Source: Xenorhabdus thuongxuanensis (GTDB lineage Bacteria > Pseudomonadota > Gammaproteobacteria > Enterobacterales > Enterobacteriaceae). Taken from it: a DNA stretch of 64,000 nucleotides. The stretch spans positions 55,456-119,455 of the forward strand of contig NZ_MKGR01000010.1 of NCBI RefSeq assembly GCF_001908095.1, given 5' to 3'. Numbering within the stretch: the stretch's first letter is position 1; every line of letters starts with the position of its first letter. The translations under genes and the position numbers were made by a program. Below, one piece after another: positions 15,417 to 24,398 of this stretch. The notes beneath the pieces were generated by a model. It searched no databases. It was not told where the DNA came from and saw only the letters and a list, made by a program, of their open reading frames with translations.

Positions 15417-17345
15417 GTGAAAATGGTTGTGACGCAACAGGATGACGTTAGTAAGGGCAATACCTGTGAACAGGCTTCCCATACCTGGCATGATCGGTTA
15501 GATCAAGAAATTCGGGGCCTGATCGAGCAAAGCAATTTCTCTCTTCTCAATGAAAATGCCAATAAAGACAGTAAGGTAATTCCAACCCAACGTGATTTAT
15601 TGGCTGGAATTGTTGCCCGACAATATGCCAAGCAGCATATGCTGCCACATGATGTAGTGCAGGCACACGATAAAGGAGAAATTCACTATCATGATCTGGA
15701 TTACGCCCCGTTTTTTCCTATGTTCAACTGTATGCTGATCGATTTGCAGGGCATGCTGACTAACGGCTTTAAAATGGGTAATGCGGAAATTGAACCGCCC
15801 AAATCCATTTCTACCGCCACTGCGGTCACCGCCCAAATCATCGCACAAGTTGCCAGCCACATTTATGGCGGCACAACCATTAATCGCATTGATGAAGTCC
15901 TCGCCCCTTTTGTAAAGGCCAGTTATGACAAGCATCTGGCAATTGCCAAAGAGTGGAATATTGCCGATCAGGTTGCCTATGCAGAAGCCCGCACGGAAAA
16001 AGAATGTTATGACGCCTTCCAGTCTCTGGAATATGAAGTCAATACGCTGCATACCGCCAATGGGCAAACGCCATTTGTCACTTTCGGTTTCGGATTGGGA
16101 ACAACCAACGAAGCCCGACTGATTCAAATCTCAATTCTGCGTAACCGCATTGCAGGTTTGGGAAAAAACCGTAAGACCGCCGTCTTCCCCAAACTAATTT
16201 TTACCATTCGTGATGGATTGAATCACCGGTTTGGTGATCCCCACTATGACATCAAATTACTGGCTCTGGAATGTGCCAGTAAACGCATGTATCCCGATAT
16301 CCTCAATTATGATCAAGTGATTAAGGTAACGGGATCATTTAAAACTCCAATGGGTTGCCGCAGTTTTCTCAGCGTTTATGAGGAAAACGGTCAGCAAATT
16401 CACGAAGGGCGTAACAATTTAGGCGTTATCAGCCTGAACCTTCCCCGCATTGCGCTCGAAGCTAAGGGTAAGGAAACTGATTTTTGGCAAATTTTGGATC
16501 AACGCTTGTCACTCGCCAAAAAAGCGCTGATGACCCGAATTTCTCGCCTCGAAAATACCAAGGCTCGCGTTGCCCCGATCCTCTATATGGAAGGTGCCTG
16601 TGGTGTCCGCCTGAAAGCCGATGACAATATTGCCGATATTTTCAAACAGGGCCGTGCTTCTATTTCGTTGGGCTATATCGGCATTCATGAAACAATAAAT
16701 GCATTATATGGTAATCACATTCACCTGTTTGATGATGAACAACGCCAGCAGAAAGCCATCTCTATTGTTAAACGCTTACGTAATGCCGTCGATCAGTGGA
16801 AGCAGGAGACAGGTTATGGGTTTAGTTTGTACAGTACACCAAGCGAGAATTTATGTGACCGCTTCTGCCGTTTGGATACCACTGAATTTGGCATAATCCA
16901 AGGTGTCACCGATAAGGGCTATTACACCAATAGCTTCCATCTGGATGTGGAAAAGAAGGTCAATCCCTATGATAAGCTGGATTTTGAAGCGCCCTATCCA
17001 CCATTAGCAAACGGTGGTTTTATTTGCTACGGCGAATATCCCAATCTGCAACATAATTTGAAAGCATTGGAAGATGTCTGGGATTACAGTTATTCACGTG
17101 TGCCTTACTATGGCACCAATACGCCAATTGATGAATGTTATCAATGCGGTTTTACCGGTGAGTTTGCCTGTACCAGTAAGGGATTCACCTGTCCCCAATG
17201 TGGTAATCATGATCCAGCCCATGTCTCAGTCATTCGCCGTGTTTGTGGTTACCTCGGCAGCCCGGATGCCCGCCCATTCAATGCCGGTAAGCAGGAGGAA
17301 GTGAAACGCCGCGTGAAACATCTCGGCAATGGGCAAATAGGTTAA
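15417..17345 (+). CDS. nrdD: Anaerobic ribonucleoside-triphosphate reductase lacking the ATP-cone
   Basis: Class III ribonucleotide reductase large chain, a glycyl-radical enzyme reducing NTPs to dNTPs without oxygen. Start GTG at 15417 has GAGGAG seven bases upstream; a further in-frame GTG (15390) adds only nine residues. The 642-residue protein aligns with E. coli NrdD (712) from RLDQEIRGLIEQ onward: SKVIPTQRDLLAG, NCMLIDLQGML, TPMGCRSFLSVYE, the zinc cysteines CYQCGFTGEF and CPQCGNHD, and the glycyl-radical site RRVCGYLGSPDARP. The N-terminal ATP-cone (about the first 90 residues of E. coli NrdD) is replaced by about 26 unrelated residues and is not found in other upstream frames. Allosteric control by dATP may therefore be lost. 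Confidence 0.95.
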   Translation: MKMVVTQQDDVSKGNTCEQASHTWHDRLDQEIRGLIEQSNFSLLNENANKDSKVIPTQRDLLAGIVARQYAKQHMLPHDVVQAHDKGEIHYHDLDYAPFFPMFNCMLIDLQGMLTNGFKMGNAEIEPPKSISTATAVTAQIIAQVASHIYGGTTINRIDEVLAPFVKASYDKHLAIAKEWNIADQVAYAEARTEKECYDAFQSLEYEVNTLHTANGQTPFVTFGFGLGTTNEARLIQISILRNRIAGLGKNRKTAVFPKLIFTIRDGLNHRFGDPHYDIKLLALECASKRMYPDILNYDQVIKVTGSFKTPMGCRSFLSVYEENGQQIHEGRNNLGVISLNLPRIALEAKGKETDFWQILDQRLSLAKKALMTRISRLENTKARVAPILYMEGACGVRLKADDNIADIFKQGRASISLGYIGIHETINALYGNHIHLFDDEQRQQKAISIVKRLRNAVDQWKQETGYGFSLYSTPSENLCDRFCRLDTTEFGIIQGVTDKGYYTNSFHLDVEKKVNPYDKLDFEAPYPPLANGGFICYGEYPNLQHNLKALEDVWDYSYSRVPYYGTNTPIDECYQCGFTGEFACTSKGFTCPQCGNHDPAHVSVIRRVCGYLGSPDARPFNAGKQEEVKRRVKHLGNGQIG

Positions 17346-17349
17346 TAGC

Positions 17350-17811
17350 ATGAATTATCATCAATATTATCCGGTTGATGTGGTGAATGGCCCCGGAACT
17401 CGTTGTACACTGTTCGTATCAGGTTGTTTGCATCAATGCCGTGGCTGCTACAACCAAAGTACATGGCGAGTGGATTCAGGCCTGCCTTTTACGCAAGCAA
17501 TCGAAGATCAAATCATTACTGACCTAAAAGATCACCGTATTAAACGGCAAGGTCTGTCACTGTCTGGTGGTGATCCTCTGCATCCCCATAATGTTCCCCG
17601 CATACTGCAACTGGTTAAACGTGTACAGGAAGAATGCCCAGATAAGGATATCTGGCTATGGACAGGTTATGTCCTTAATGAATTAAGTGAAGTTCAACAA
17701 GAAGTTATCAGTTATATCCATGTGATAGTGGATGGGAAATTTGAACAAGAGCTATATGATCCCTCGTTAATCTGGCGAGGCAGCCATAATCAGGTTATCC
17801 ACTATTTTTAA
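17350..17811 (+). CDS. nrdG: Anaerobic ribonucleotide reductase-activating protein
   Basis: Radical-SAM activase that installs the glycyl radical on NrdD. The 153-residue protein starts four bases after the nrdD stop, so they form an operon. The CxxxCxxC cluster motif is seen as GCLHQCRGCYNQSTW (about residues 25-40), followed by GLSLSGGDPLHPHN (SAM-binding GGE-like motif) and KDIWLWTGY. It matches E. coli NrdG (154 residues) throughout. Only active anaerobically. Confidence 0.97.
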   Translation: MNYHQYYPVDVVNGPGTRCTLFVSGCLHQCRGCYNQSTWRVDSGLPFTQAIEDQIITDLKDHRIKRQGLSLSGGDPLHPHNVPRILQLVKRVQEECPDKDIWLWTGYVLNELSEVQQEVISYIHVIVDGKFEQELYDPSLIWRGSHNQVIHYF

Positions 17812-18239
17812 CGCTGCCAATGCAATTTTTTGCCAAAACCGAGGGTATTATTCACCATTTTGATTTCATTGATATTGAGCTGCCAGATTGGGGACTTGGC
17901 TGCCAAAGCGATAGGAAAACGGCGGCAATAACGTGCTCTGGCGAGGGTTTCAGCTTCACCTGCCAATGGAATGACTTCACCACGAAATTGAACACCCTTG
18001 ATTTGCGCGATATTGCGTGTTTGGCCGGCAACAGTGCCTGCAACGATAGGATTGTTTTGCATCATCTGGCCGTGGCGGGTATCAGATTCCGTCATAAACC
18101 AGAATGCCATGCAATCAGCATCAAAAACATAAAAACAGTTCGCACACCATAAATCTTGGGCTGAAGAAGAGCAAAGAGTAAATACATGCTGCCTGGCAAG
18201 ATATTGGCTAATTGTTAATATTTCTTTATTTAAATCCAT
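17808..18239 (-). CDS. yhbP: UPF0306 protein YhbP
   Basis: A 143-residue protein of the UPF0306 family, with an FMN-binding split-barrel-like fold related to pyridoxamine oxidase; the function is not known. It matches E. coli YhbP (ISQYLARQHV, DLWCANCFYVFDADCMAFWFMTESDTRHGQMM, VAGTVAGQTRNIAQIKGVQFRGE, NTLGFGKKLHW). The start at 18239 is preferred over an ATG 14 codons upstream because the family begins near MDLNKEIL and GGAA lies seven bases before it. Its last four bases overlap the convergent nrdG end. Confidence 0.9.
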   Translation of the reverse strand: MDLNKEILTISQYLARQHVFTLCSSSAQDLWCANCFYVFDADCMAFWFMTESDTRHGQMMQNNPIVAGTVAGQTRNIAQIKGVQFRGEVIPLAGEAETLARARYCRRFPIALAAKSPIWQLNINEIKMVNNTLGFGKKLHWQR

Positions 18240-18356
18240 ATATTTCCATACCGTTATTTTATTTAAGCCATAACAAAACACGATAGGCGCCTTATCCAGT
18301 TACGTATTCTGTATACGACTCAATAAACCCTGAGGTTTATATAGAAACACTATAAA

Positions 18357-18608
18357 TTATTTATAAATTTCGGCAACTCCATTGAGTTGATTCTGGCCAT
18401 TTGCAGACACAACACGGAAATAAGTTGCGCCAGCTTCATCAGCTTTTTTGGACAACTCTGCGGTTAGGCTATCTAGTGTCTCTGCACCACTCACTGAAAC
18501 AACCCCGATCTTTTCTCCCTTAGCAACCTGAACTTCAGTAGCGGCAAAAGAACCAAAAGAAACCGCACTTAATGCTAAAATAGAGATAATAGTTTTTACA
18601 TTTTTCAT
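18357..18608 (-). CDS. DUF1471 (BhsA/McbA/YhcN-like) small periplasmic protein
   Basis: An 83-residue exported protein of the DUF1471 family. Residues 1-22 are a signal peptide (KNVKTIISILALSAVSFGSFAA); the rest has the fold hallmarks GVVSVSGAETLDSLTAELSKKADEAGATYFRVVSANGQNQLNGVAEIYK. Family members in enterobacteria are stress-induced and influence biofilm, surface or copper/acid response, but the role of this one is unknown. It stands alone between yhbP and yhbQ, with an AT-rich 280-base upstream region. SD GGAGCAA precedes the start. Confidence 0.88.
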   Translation of the reverse strand: MKNVKTIISILALSAVSFGSFAATEVQVAKGEKIGVVSVSGAETLDSLTAELSKKADEAGATYFRVVSANGQNQLNGVAEIYK

Positions 18609-18892
18609 ATTTTGCTCCTCTACTCATTTTTTCAACATGGTATTAATCTCTTGTAATTGTGAGCATGTTATACGCTTGTTCAGAATATTATAATTAGCAA
18701 TTGTTGCTATATTTTTTCAATTTTTTTGAATGAAAAACACTGACAATGGTTAATGAATGACATATAATTTTAATAAATTCATTTTGTTATATTTAAAAAC
18801 CATCAAAAATTCAGCTTATAATCACACTTATCACTGAAATATGAGTTAATTTCTTATATAAATTAATTTACTAAAATTATTAAAAATAAATA

Positions 18893-19201
18893 ATGAATAT
18901 TAAAGTATCTAACTGGTATATCTATCTGATCAGAACACGAAATGGGAGCCTGTATACCGGAATAACCAACAATATCTCTTGTCGATTTAAGCAACATGCG
19001 GCCGGAAAAGGTGCAAAATACCTGAAAGGAAAAAACCCTTTGACGTTGGTCTATCAGAGTCAGGTAGGGAATAAAAGCGTGGCATTAAAGATGGAATATC
19101 GCGTGAAAAAACTGAGTAAGCAGCAAAAAGAAAGGCTAGTTATAGACCAGCCTCTCTGCATAATGACTTATTTAACAGAAATCAGTTCATCTGAGAAGTG
19201 A
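18893..19201 (+). CDS. yhbQ: GIY-YIG nuclease-domain protein YhbQ
   Basis: A 102-residue protein of the UPF0213 (YhbQ) group of the GIY-YIG endonuclease superfamily. The catalytic signature reads [39 protein letters not shown], i.e. YIYLI and LYTGIT with the conserved Arg in RFKQH. E. coli YhbQ has been reported to act on DNA structures; its in vivo role is unsettled. The start ATG lacks a good Shine-Dalgarno, since upstream DNA is almost only A and T, so expression may be low. The neighbours yhbP and yhbS match the E. coli order. Confidence 0.88.
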   Translation: MNIKVSNWYIYLIRTRNGSLYTGITNNISCRFKQHAAGKGAKYLKGKNPLTLVYQSQVGNKSVALKMEYRVKKLSKQQKERLVIDQPLCIMTYLTEISSSEK

Positions 19202-19219
19202 GAAGTTTTTTCACTCAGG

Positions 19220-19729
19220 TTATGCCCACAGGTGAGCAAAATGGGCAGGATAAGTAACCAGACCATGGCAGTCTCCCTGTGAAATATCAGCCAGGGGATA
19301 GATCAAGAAGTAATCCTCACAATCAGGCCATTGGCAATGCACTTGATATTCACTAGCAAGTTTAAAACCCAAACGGCAGTAGTATTGAGGCTCCCCCAGC
19401 ACTACAACCGCTCCATATCCAAACTCGTTCAGGCTATCCAGTCCTTCATAAACCAACTTTTCACCAAGCCCATGACAACGATACGGTTCCGCCACTGCCA
19501 ATGGCGCCAAACCCACCCATTGATGATCTTCACCATTGATATCAACAGGCGCGAAACCGGCATAGCCAATCACATGGCCTTCATCGTCGGTTGCAACAAT
19601 ACCTAGTGTCAATAAACCATCTTCTCTTAATTGATGAATTAACTCAGCTTCTGCCGATGTTTCAAAAGATTGGCGCAGCAAACGATCAATCCCCATAGCA
19701 TCGACAGGAATTTCGACCCTGATTAACAT
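19220..19729 (-). CDS. yhbS: GNAT-family N-acetyltransferase YhbS
   Basis: A 169-residue GCN5-related acetyltransferase. It matches E. coli YhbS closely: MLIRVEIPVDAMGIDRLLRQSFETSAEAELIHQLREDG, GYAGFAPVDINGEDHQWVGLAPLAVAEPYRCHGLGEKLVYEGLDSL (acetyl-CoA loop RxxGxG-like RCHGLG) and VVLGEPQYYCRLGF. The acceptor is not firmly known. The start ATG overlaps the stop of the upstream yhbT remnant (ATGTTAA), indicating former translational coupling. Confidence 0.93.
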   Translation of the reverse strand: MLIRVEIPVDAMGIDRLLRQSFETSAEAELIHQLREDGLLTLGIVATDDEGHVIGYAGFAPVDINGEDHQWVGLAPLAVAEPYRCHGLGEKLVYEGLDSLNEFGYGAVVVLGEPQYYCRLGFKLASEYQVHCQWPDCEDYFLIYPLADISQGDCHGLVTYPAHFAHLWA

Positions 19730-19940
19730 GACGATAACGCGCGATCGTTCTGATCAGCGCCCTCTTTCTGTCCCACTTTGATCAATTCAGTCAGACGCAA
19801 TAGACCAAAGTGAAGGATGGATGGCATAGATCCCACTTGAATGGAATCCAGCAGATTTTTCACATGTAGTCCCAATTCTGTATTCCCTTCAACCCATAAA
19901 CGACGCTGAAAAGCAATGTATCAGGAAAGCAATTATCTTG
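19723..19940 (-). pseudogene. yhbT: Remnant of yhbT (SCP2-like lipid carrier protein)
   Basis: The minus strand upstream of yhbS encodes a C-terminal piece matching E. coli YhbT: FQRRLWVEGNTELGLHVKNLLDSI, SMPSILHFGLLRLTELIKVGQK, with stop TAA at 19723-19725. Upstream of FQRR the frame shifts (one base lost in the TTTTC run near 19911), and only a short DTLLF-like trace remains before similarity ends near 19940. The N-terminal two thirds and the start are gone, so the gene is decayed. YhbT proteins are SCP2/ubiquinone-biosynthesis accessory-like factors. Confidence 0.8.
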
Positions 19941-19947
19941 TACACTG

Positions 19948-20151
19948 ATGACCCCGTGTAAGCCAAGCACCCGCACTTTTACCTTCACTAGCAATATATC
20001 AAAATACCAGCTTCTCATCAGCCAAGAAACTGTTTCAGCACCTGATGCTATAAGAGGTAAAAGAGTTGCTTACAATGGAAAAATCGATAATAAATCCCTT
20101 ATCACAAAACGTCTACAGGGTAGATTAGCAAAAGCCATACATGGCAATTAA
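19948..20151 (+). CDS. Unrecognised short ORF (67 codons)
   Basis: A possible 67-residue basic protein, not recognised. It lies in the space left by the decayed yhbT and has no convincing Shine-Dalgarno before its ATG. The C-terminal half (SAPDAIRGKRVAYNGKIDNKSLITKRLQGRLAKAIHGN) has a composition like a real protein end, so this may be the tail of a lost gene rather than an intact one. Confidence 0.25.
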   Translation: MTPCKPSTRTFTFTSNISKYQLLISQETVSAPDAIRGKRVAYNGKIDNKSLITKRLQGRLAKAIHGN

Positions 20152-20169
20152 ATTGTGATTTTATGAATA

Positions 20170-21342
20170 TTATGAAGAAAAGAATCGTTTAATACGCTGG
20201 GTGATACAACGAAATTCTTTATTACGCAGCATACCAACCAAAATGCCCAAAACCATATACATCACACCAAGCAGTAACATCATGCCGATATCTTTGTATA
20301 CATTGTGCAATGGCAATCCCATTTGATTAACCCCTGCTATTGCTTTTGTTGCCCATGTCGAGGGCAGTGCCAATGAGATCACCCTGACCCACTCAGGCAT
20401 CGCCTGAGGAGGCCAGATTGTGCCGGAAATATAGAAGATCGGCGTAGTAATAAAAGCCAGCGTTAAATAAATCATTTCCACGCTACGCAGGCATTCTGTC
20501 ACCAATTTACCCAATCCCAATACCGTCAACAAGAATGGGAATGTCAGTAAAAGCACGAGGTAAATCGGTGCATCTTGCCGATACCCCAATATCCACGGCC
20601 ACAGGATAAAAAAGATCACTGACAGAAATAGCCAGATAGGGATCAAAGCGGATAATGTTCCCAAATAGACGGGTAACGGCGGATTACCTTTGGGCGTTTC
20701 CCGCAGGGTAATACTGACGCGAACACAAGCTACTAACAAAGAGTGTTGCAGTAACATGACCAATAAACCAGGAAATATTATTGCAGCATAGCTGACACCC
20801 GGGTTAAATAACCCAATAGTTTCACTTCGAATCGGTTGTAGCAAAGTTTTCACCTGCTCAATGCTGAAACCCGATTGCAAAAGTAATTTGCCATTGTATT
20901 CTGACAAAAGTTGTTGATAAGCCAGTGCCAGATCCTGTTGGATCTGCCCATTGGCGAGACGATTTGTCGCATCACCATAAACCGGCACAGTGACATTCTG
21001 TCCACTCAACAGGCGTTTTTCAAAATCCACCGGCACGATGATAATGGCAAATATTGTGCGCTGTAGCATGTCACGACGGGCATCATCGAGATTACTGTAG
21101 ATTTGGGGTGCCACTTTTGCCATAGAATCAATACGGCGGATCAGCGTGCGACTCGCATGGCTATTATCCTGGTCGATCACAGCAATCGGTAAGTCCCACA
21201 AAGAAGGACGAATGTAGACCAGGCTCATCACACATAGCGAAACAATCAACAACAACCACATGGGTTTTTCCAGCATCCCCAAAAATACATCGCGCAGGGT
21301 CTGCCAATACAACGCCCAATTTGCTTGCCCATTACTCGACAT
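20170..21342 (-). CDS. ABC-2 type transporter permease (second of pair)
   Basis: A 390-residue inner-membrane permease of the ABC-2 (YhhJ/YbhR-like) family: one N-terminal helix (MWLLLIVSLCVMSLVYI), a large periplasmic domain (LPIAVIDQDNSHASRTLIRRIDS, about residues 50-190) and five or six helices in the C-terminal half, including FITTPIFYISGTIWPPQAMPEWV. Its ATG shares one base with the stop of the upstream permease gene. Together with the HlyD gene it forms a three-gene operon for export of an unknown compound. No ATP-binding cassette gene is present nearby. Confidence 0.88.
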   Translation of the reverse strand: MSSNGQANWALYWQTLRDVFLGMLEKPMWLLLIVSLCVMSLVYIRPSLWDLPIAVIDQDNSHASRTLIRRIDSMAKVAPQIYSNLDDARRDMLQRTIFAIIIVPVDFEKRLLSGQNVTVPVYGDATNRLANGQIQQDLALAYQQLLSEYNGKLLLQSGFSIEQVKTLLQPIRSETIGLFNPGVSYAAIIFPGLLVMLLQHSLLVACVRVSITLRETPKGNPPLPVYLGTLSALIPIWLFLSVIFFILWPWILGYRQDAPIYLVLLLTFPFLLTVLGLGKLVTECLRSVEMIYLTLAFITTPIFYISGTIWPPQAMPEWVRVISLALPSTWATKAIAGVNQMGLPLHNVYKDIGMMLLLGVMYMVLGILVGMLRNKEFRCITQRIKRFFSS

Positions 21343-22487
21343 TATGCAGTTCCCTCTGATCGATTAAGGCGCTTCCACAAGCGATTGCGAATCAAAAAGC
21401 CACAAACCGCAGGATAGATCATCAATATTAGGCAAACATGCAAAATAATCTGTAGTGATACCTCTCGCAGGAAGATATCAAACATGGCATTCAAAGCATA
21501 AGTTAATGGCTCAAGAGTAGAGATAACCCTCGCGGGCCATACCATAGAGAGTGTTGGCACGAGCATGCCAGAAAACGTCATCGCAATACTGACTAACATC
21601 CCAATCAAGGTATAGGCAGTTATTGCACTGTTGGTGAAGGTAAACAGCAATAGGCCAATACTTTGTGCAGCAATCACATAGAAAAATCCAACAATCGGCA
21701 TGTACAACGGATTACCCGCTACTTTTGCCCCCGAAAAAAGAACCAGTGCCGTAATTTCCACCATCAATAGCAGTGTGAAAATCAAGGTATAAGGCGCCAA
21801 TTTTCCCAACAATGCCCCGACGAAATATTTCGCCTCCAAGAGCTGCTTTCCTCTGGCCATTGTGTAGATAGTACATGTGACGACAAAAAGTTGTAATAGA
21901 TGAATGGTTGCCGCAAATTGCTGGTAATAAATATAACTGCCACTGGCATTAAACAAGCTGTCATAGGACATGGTCGCTTTAGCTAATGGAGGTAACTGCC
22001 GACCTATTTCGGAAGCAATGATTGTGCGGTATTTTGCATTAGTTTCCGCCACCAATCCGCTGAAATCCTGAGTCGAGTAGCGACCTGCGCCATAAAATAG
22101 GGCATTGTAATACATAGTTACCGTCGGCTGTTTCCCGCTTAGAGCATCTTTTTCAAAATCCTCAGGGATATAAAGCAGGGAATAATCCTGCGACCTGCGC
22201 AAACGTTCTATAGATTCTGGCAAACTATTGTCATAAGACTTAATATTCGCATGGGGTGCAGCATCCAAGTTACGGATAAAGGTACGTGACAGCGTACTCT
22301 GGTCATTATCCACAACCGAAACAGGCAAATTAAATAGTGTTCCTTCTGAAAAATTAGCACTAATTAAGATAAACAACAGCAAAGGAAACAACCACCCTAG
22401 CCAGTGAAAAACCGGACTATGCAGCGCAGTATTAAATTCTCGCGTAAATTCCTGTTCGAAACTGCTCCACACAGCTTTTCTATTCAT
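21342..22487 (-). CDS. ABC-2 type transporter permease (first of pair)
   Basis: A 381-residue permease, paralogous to the next gene, with the same plan: an N-terminal helix (WLFPLLLFILISANF), a periplasmic region with LPVSVVDNDQSTLSRTFIRNLDAA, and a hydrophobic C-terminal half including TLEPLTYALNAMFDIFLREV. The start is placed at ATG 22487 (AAGGG about nine bases upstream); a longer frame would overlap the HlyD gene by 26 bases. The pair resembles the YbhS/YbhR or YhhJ permeases of drug-efflux ABC systems. Confidence 0.87.
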   Translation of the reverse strand: MNRKAVWSSFEQEFTREFNTALHSPVFHWLGWLFPLLLFILISANFSEGTLFNLPVSVVDNDQSTLSRTFIRNLDAAPHANIKSYDNSLPESIERLRRSQDYSLLYIPEDFEKDALSGKQPTVTMYYNALFYGAGRYSTQDFSGLVAETNAKYRTIIASEIGRQLPPLAKATMSYDSLFNASGSYIYYQQFAATIHLLQLFVVTCTIYTMARGKQLLEAKYFVGALLGKLAPYTLIFTLLLMVEITALVLFSGAKVAGNPLYMPIVGFFYVIAAQSIGLLLFTFTNSAITAYTLIGMLVSIAMTFSGMLVPTLSMVWPARVISTLEPLTYALNAMFDIFLREVSLQIILHVCLILMIYPAVCGFLIRNRLWKRLNRSEGTA

Positions 22488-22509
22488 CAGGCCGCCCTTA
22501 TTTATACCC

Positions 22510-23481
22510 TTACTTATTCCAGAGCCATAAGGCACTCATACCCGGACGTAAGCCATCAACGGGTTGCAATGGATATAACCGAACCTCAAACGTTCTCAGG
22601 TCAAAATCCCCCGTCGCTCGAGTTGCGCGTTTCGTTGCATAATCCCCCATTGGCGCGATATAACGGATTTCAGCTTCAATCTCTTTATTTCCCAGTGCAG
22701 GTACACGCAATTTAATTTTGTCGCCCTTGCGAACGTTTGCCAAAATATTTTCACGCAGGTTATAAACAAAATAAGCCTGTGAAATACGTATCAATGTCGC
22801 TAACGGGCTATTAGCATTAAAAAGTTGACCAACTTCTGCTGGCAATGGCCCGATTTCTCCATCAACAGGGGCTTTGACTTGCAGATCATCACTCTGTATT
22901 TTCAGTTCACGCAGGTTTTCTTCTGCTTCATTCAATGCTGCCAGAAATTGTTGCCTTAACTCTATGCGGTCACCATTTTTTCCTTCATCCAGATCTGCTT
23001 TAGCCCCCAGCATCTTTTGATAGGCAATATCCCGTGCGTTGCGTGCATTATCCAGAGCACTGGCAGATACATAGCCGTTAGCCGATATATTTTTGAGGCG
23101 ATTAAATTCACGTTGTGCATTTGTGTACTCTGATTGAGTCTGGGCAAAAATAGCTTCTAAATTTCGAATGTTCTCCTCACGAGTCCCATGCAGAGATAAT
23201 TCAAGTTTTGCCTTAGCTTGATCACGTACAGCTTGAGCCGCAGCAACTTTAGCCGCCAGTTCAGGACTATCAAGACTCACCATCAGTTGCCCTGCTTTGA
23301 CACTATCTCCTCGTTCAATATGAACCTCAGCGACTCGCCCCATCGCTTTGGACGCAACAATAACTTCTGGCGCATCAACTTCTCCTTGCAACAAGAGCTC
23401 CTGACTATGGGAACGGAAAAGTACTGCCATTGCGATTAGAAAAATAATCAGTAAGATTGTGAAAAGTGTTCTTTTCTTCAT
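22510..23481 (-). CDS. HlyD-family membrane fusion protein
   Basis: Periplasmic adaptor of about 323 residues anchored by an N-terminal helix (TLFTILLIIFLIAMAVLF). It has the biotinyl-lipoyl half-motifs (GEVDAPEVIVASKAMGRVAEVHIERGDSVKAGQLMVSLDSPEL and LQVKAPVDGEIGPLPAEVGQLFNANSPLATLI), a coiled-coil hairpin between them (about residues 70-200), and a beta-barrel end. It is like E. coli YhiI/YbhG and is the first gene of the operon with the two ABC-2 permeases. The start ATG 23481 is preferred over one four codons upstream (family start KKRTLF). Confidence 0.9.
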   Translation of the reverse strand: MKKRTLFTILLIIFLIAMAVLFRSHSQELLLQGEVDAPEVIVASKAMGRVAEVHIERGDSVKAGQLMVSLDSPELAAKVAAAQAVRDQAKAKLELSLHGTREENIRNLEAIFAQTQSEYTNAQREFNRLKNISANGYVSASALDNARNARDIAYQKMLGAKADLDEGKNGDRIELRQQFLAALNEAEENLRELKIQSDDLQVKAPVDGEIGPLPAEVGQLFNANSPLATLIRISQAYFVYNLRENILANVRKGDKIKLRVPALGNKEIEAEIRYIAPMGDYATKRATRATGDFDLRTFEVRLYPLQPVDGLRPGMSALWLWNK

Positions 23482-24398
23482 TATGTTCTGCAAGCCCTAA
23501 GCGTACTATCAGATCAAAATTCTCGATAAAATTACAGCCAGCCCGATATTAGTTACAGTGTCAGTGTCAGTTAAGGCAAACCGCATAAACTATGCCTAAA
23601 TATTCTTCACTGCCTAAATTTTAGCACTTCCGGGGAAAAAACCTTTGTCAGTTATAAATACTGCCATAAACCCTATTAACACCAGTAAACAAAGGTCATA
23701 GCGATATAAACCCCTATAATAATAGCATGATATTTTTTAACAAATATAAAACATTTAACACATCATCATATAAAACTGGATAGTAATCATAAAAATAATT
23801 AGTTAATTAAATTTATATTAATTAAGTTAATAAATATAATGAATTAATCGCTATCATCCTTTTTCATTCAAAATAAATATTGACAATGAAAAAGGCAATA
23901 AAAGACTCGCGAGAAATAAATATTAATTATGCAATAAAATTACATATTATAATTAAAATTATAAATTCATATATATTAATATAGTAAAAAAATAAATGCT
24001 ATATTTTCAGTCCAAAATACTTTCGATAATTATTATTCCTAGTAAAAATCTGTTGATTTTATTTTGTAAAAAAATAGAAAAAACAATAAACAAATCATAT
24101 TTTCTTATGTTTAATAAGAATCAGAAAGAAGGCATTAAGATAATATAAAACAAAATGACAACCATTTATTTTTATTTAATTATTTAAATAAAATAGGGTT
24201 TAAATATCAAATTGATTGATATCAAAAGTTATATTGATCAAAAAATAATTTTATGCTGGAATAAAAAACCACACTTGGCGTTTTTCTCCCTAATTACACG
24301 ACTTATAGCAGGCAGTAAATAGAATATAATATCCTGAAATGGATAGGTTTGCTGCTGGCTATCGCATGATATTTTTTTATTGTTACGGGTCTATAGAT
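23482..24398. other. AT-rich intergenic region between HlyD and adhesin genes
   Basis: About 900 bases without a supportable gene, extremely rich in A and T in 23700-24260, with no long ORF and no clear repeats. It separates two divergent genes and must contain both promoters. Such DNA is typical of H-NS-bound horizontally acquired regions; that is inferred from composition. Confidence 0.6.

Noticed and set aside
23482..24398. Small genes in the AT-rich spacer
   Set aside because: No frame of useful length with SD or protein-like composition was seen.
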